Shown here in pieces: positions 61,226-64,000 of a DNA stretch of 64,000 bases. The position numbers and the translations under genes were made by a program. Source of the DNA: Mangifera indica (lineage: Eukaryota; Streptophyta; Magnoliopsida; Sapindales; Anacardiaceae); NCBI RefSeq assembly GCF_011075055.1, contig NC_058144.1:9638138-9702137 (forward strand), read 5' to 3'. Each line of letters opens with the position of its first letter. Position 1 is the first letter of the stretch. The notes beneath the pieces were generated by a model. It was not told the DNA's origin. It was given only the letters and a program-made list of their open reading frames with translations, and ran no database searches.

Positions 61226-61674
61226 ATAAAATTTTATTACAATGTCCATATTCATTTATTTTATCCAAGTATGGTGATGAGATGGGAGGTCATCCCTCCT
61301 AATACATTTTCTTTTACTCCATATGTTAGACCTGAATTTGGGTTATGTGTTGGCTACAAAGCTGAACAGATCAGGCTAGGCCAACCTAGTGGATCAGCAC
61401 ACCCACTAGTAAAATCCAGGAGATTAGGGCTGCCCGACTCAAAAAGGTCAGAAAACAAAGTTTGTGGCTTGAAGGAGCCAAATAATGAACCAGAATTAAG
61501 TGCATCAATCAAACTGGCGCACTAACTGAATGATAATCTTTGAGAGGATATTTATAAAAAAAAATAATTCAATGCTCAATTAGGTACAAAATATTCCACA
61601 GCTACAGTAACTAATTTAAGCCGCACCCTAAAAAAGCACTTAGTGGCTCCTGCCTTTTCATAATTTAGCTTAGA
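61226..61674. other. Intergenic DNA, no gene called
   Basis: An open frame with a TPYVRPEFGLCVGYKAEQIR stretch crosses 61260-61525. It has no known motif and lies between two MITEs. It may be transposon-derived. Confidence 0.25.
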
Positions 61675-61840
61675 GCAATGTTATACATACATTTTTTTTT
61701 GTATACAATATATAAATAATATATTATTATATGAATATTATTTTATTTTTAATTTAAAATTATTTAACCATATAATAATATATTATTTGTATACTTAAAT
61801 TATATATAAAAAATATGTACCTATGTTTTATTGTTTACTT
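61675..61840. repeat. Palindromic AT-rich MITE, copy 7
   Basis: It carries the family's ATAATATATTATTATATGAA and CATATAATAATATATTATTT arms around a TTTTATTTTTAATTTAAAAT centre. Confidence 0.5.
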
Positions 61841-62049
61841 TATCGTTTGACTCCTCCATTGAGGCATAAATCATATAAGGGTTCAACTATTAAATTCCAC
61901 TTGAAACTTACCTAAATTTTGAAGATCGGTGGTGGATTCTTATTGAGAAGTGGTCTCCAAATTAAAGGTTCAAAATGCCAAATTATGTTTTACTGCATAT
62001 GTCCAACGCCATCAATAATCAAACAAGTTACCAGTTATAACACTGACAA

Positions 62050-63400
62050 CAACTTCCTCTGAGAAGGTAATATAGAAGTCATATTGAACTCGGAAACAAG
62101 ATGACGAAATTGTGCAAGATGGGAAGACTTTGTAAAAACGTTAGTGATTTCATCCAGTGATCTAATCATAAGATGTTGGGTGCCCTTTCAAATATGATTA
62201 AAAATAGAGTACTACCACATGTGAAACTCCTATCCATCTCAAGTAATTATCAAAGTCATATGAGTTTAAAAGTGGTGTCTGCAAGAGCAATGTACTCTGA
62301 TCCAGAATTTGAGCATGAAACAATATGTTGCTTTCTACTACTTCAGAAAATCAATGAATCTCTAGGGAAAATACAATAACCCACAGTAGAATTGCATTCA
62401 TTACGATCTCCAATCCAACCCAATCGACATTTGAATAAGAATGTAGGTGAAAAGTAGGTATAGATGAAAGCCAAAGGCCATAACATGTCTTAATATATTG
62501 AAGGATACAAAGTGCAACATAATAATGAACAGTGTGTGGAGCAGGCTTGAACTAACTAATTAGGCTCACAACAAAGAAAAGGTTAGGACGAGTTACTGTC
62601 AAATATACTAGACTACTAATGAGTTGACAATCCAAAGTGGGATTATGAAAAGGTTTCTTGTTCATTTTTTTATCAAGTAGAGTATAAAATATACCATCGT
62701 CCAATGTAGTAACAAGTGAGAGAAGATCTAAAGCATACTTAACTTGAGATAGGAATAAACAATCATAGGAGGTAAAAGTAATTCAAGTTCCAAGAAGTAA
62801 CTAAGAGATGAAAGAGACTTACTTGGAGAGTCAAGTGAGAAAGAAGACTTAGATCAAGGTGATGGAGCCTCAGGCAGTACAATATCATTGGCACTAGTGT
62901 TGAAAGAATCATGCACAGAGTCCATTAAATTTGTAAAATTATCATAGGAAAATAAAGGAATAGAAGAATTCATAAATAAAATATTAGAAGTCGTAAGGTC
63001 AAAATTAAAAGAAGATAACTTAAAAAATTTCTTGTGGTCCTAAAAGTGACATGATGAGAGATACAAAGACATTGAGAGATGGGATCATAACCACAATATA
63101 CTTTATGTTCAATCCCATAGCCAAGGAAGCAACAAAGACAGGAATCACGAGTCTAAAGGTGAACACAACAAACATAACAAAAACTTTAAATTCATAGTAG
63201 TGTAGGGGACACCCAAAGAGGAATTAATAAGAAGTTTGATTTTGAATCGCATGTGAATGGACTTATTAATGGTATAAATGGATGTGTGAGTGGCTTCTCC
63301 CCAAAAGGTTTTGGAAAGTTTAGTCAAGAGGACTAATATATGAATATTGTCCAAGAAATGATAATCTTTTTAACTCAACTCATTTATTTTTTTGAGATAT
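62050..63400 (-). mobile_element. Decayed Ty1-copia pol remnant (minus strand)
   Basis: Read on the minus strand, segments appear in pol order: the integrase end (KLSKTFWGEATHTSIYTINK; then GYGIEHKVYCGYDPISQCLC with RDVTF-like residues), part of the reverse transcriptase/RNase H linker (STHCSLLCCTLYPSIY) and RNase H (GWIGDRNECNSTVGYCIFPR and SRKQHIVSCSNSGSEYIALA). Many stops and frame changes interrupt it. No LTR was identified. It is a fossil without coding capacity. Confidence 0.7.
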
Positions 63401-63429
63401 ATCCAGATTTTTTTCATAATTCTACTTTG

Positions 63430-64000
63430 TATTGTCAACTTCTTGTTATTTAGTCTATTTCACTGTCATTAGACTTACACCTTTCTTTGTTGTCGGCCTA
63501 GTTAGTTCATGTTTGCTCCACACGCTACTCATTATTCTATTCAGTTTCAAATCCTTCAATATATTCGAGGTACAATCTACTGTGGCCTTCAGCTTGCATC
63601 TACCTTTTCTCTTCATATGTAATTTATTCGGATACTAATTGGATTGGAGATCCAAATGAGCACAGTTTTTTCCACTGGTTATTATATTTTCCTTATAGAT
63701 TCATTGATTTATTGGCATAGTAGGAAACAACATGTTGTTTCACATTCTAATCTTGCATAAGAGTACAAGGCTGTTGTTGACACCACTTCTGAACTCATGT
63801 GGCTTTGATTGCTACTTGAGGCTTTCCCGTGATGGTAGTATTCCACTTTATTGTGACAATAAAAGTGCCATAGACATATCTCACAATGATGTTTGTTTAT
63901 GAACATCAATATATATTCATGTAGCAGGTAATATCCTTTACACACCTCTAGTTTGATTTCTCCCATTTTCACTTTGAAACAAGGTTTTCATATTTTTCCC
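63430..64000 (+). mobile_element. Second Ty1-copia remnant, opposite orientation, cut by the window end
   Basis: The plus strand carries ILQYIRGTIYCGLQLAST, then DTNWIGDPNE, LIYWHSRKQHVVSHSN, EYKAVVDTTSELMWL and LYCDNKSAIDISHNDV. This is the C-terminal reverse transcriptase/RNase H part of copia pol. It is homologous to the minus-strand copy at 62280-62560 but inverted, and is interrupted by stops. It continues past 64000. Confidence 0.7.

Overview
This window is AT-rich nuclear DNA from a eudicot plant. The evidence is canonical GT-AG introns with U-rich tracts, plant-specific gene families (SIAMESE-related CDK inhibitor, SERK-type LRR exons of 133 and 72 nt), miniature inverted-repeat elements, a small LTR retrotransposon and decayed Ty1-copia sequence. 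The species cannot be fixed from the sequence alone. All assignments are by eye; no database search was run.

Layout. 0-1.6 kb: two palindromic MITEs and a 0.78-kb Mutator-type MITE. 1.8-3.4 kb (+): F-box/LRR gene. 3.4-14.9 kb: gene-poor, with two more Mutator-type MITEs and an isolated GC-rich block of E2F-like sites near 10.45 kb. 15.0-15.3 kb (-): SMR-type CDK inhibitor with E2F and AACGG motifs upstream. 15.8-22.4 kb: a MITE with an exact 9-bp target duplication, palindromic MITEs and a 2.1-kb LTR element. 22.9-48.1 kb (+): one enormous gene. 49.1-53.6 kb (-): Pescadillo (PES), 13 exons, convergent with the giant gene. 54-57 kb: hairpin-rich DNA, a degraded coding fragment and a short, probably damaged SERK-type LRR gene (-). 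57.9-58.6 kb (+): small conserved plant gene of unknown function. 59-64 kb: repeats and two copia remnants in opposite orientation, the second running off the window edge.

The outstanding feature is the 25-kb gene. I can trace 53 exons joined by 52 GT-AG introns. Every exon length is a multiple of three and every intron is phase 0. The exons give one open frame of about 6,031 residues, almost all Glu/Lys/Ser/Thr-rich, with a short basic, His-containing C-terminus. The middle was built by repeated duplication of multi-exon modules, introns included, at three levels: three near-identical 1.59-kb blocks, an older 7-exon block and a younger 0.98-kb block. Two further protein repeat arrays lie inside a single 3.4-kb exon. 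Hybrid exons appear to record the unequal crossovers. I see no operon-like relation between the genes; SMR (cell-cycle exit) and PES (ribosome biogenesis) each carry promoter motifs expected for growth-linked genes.
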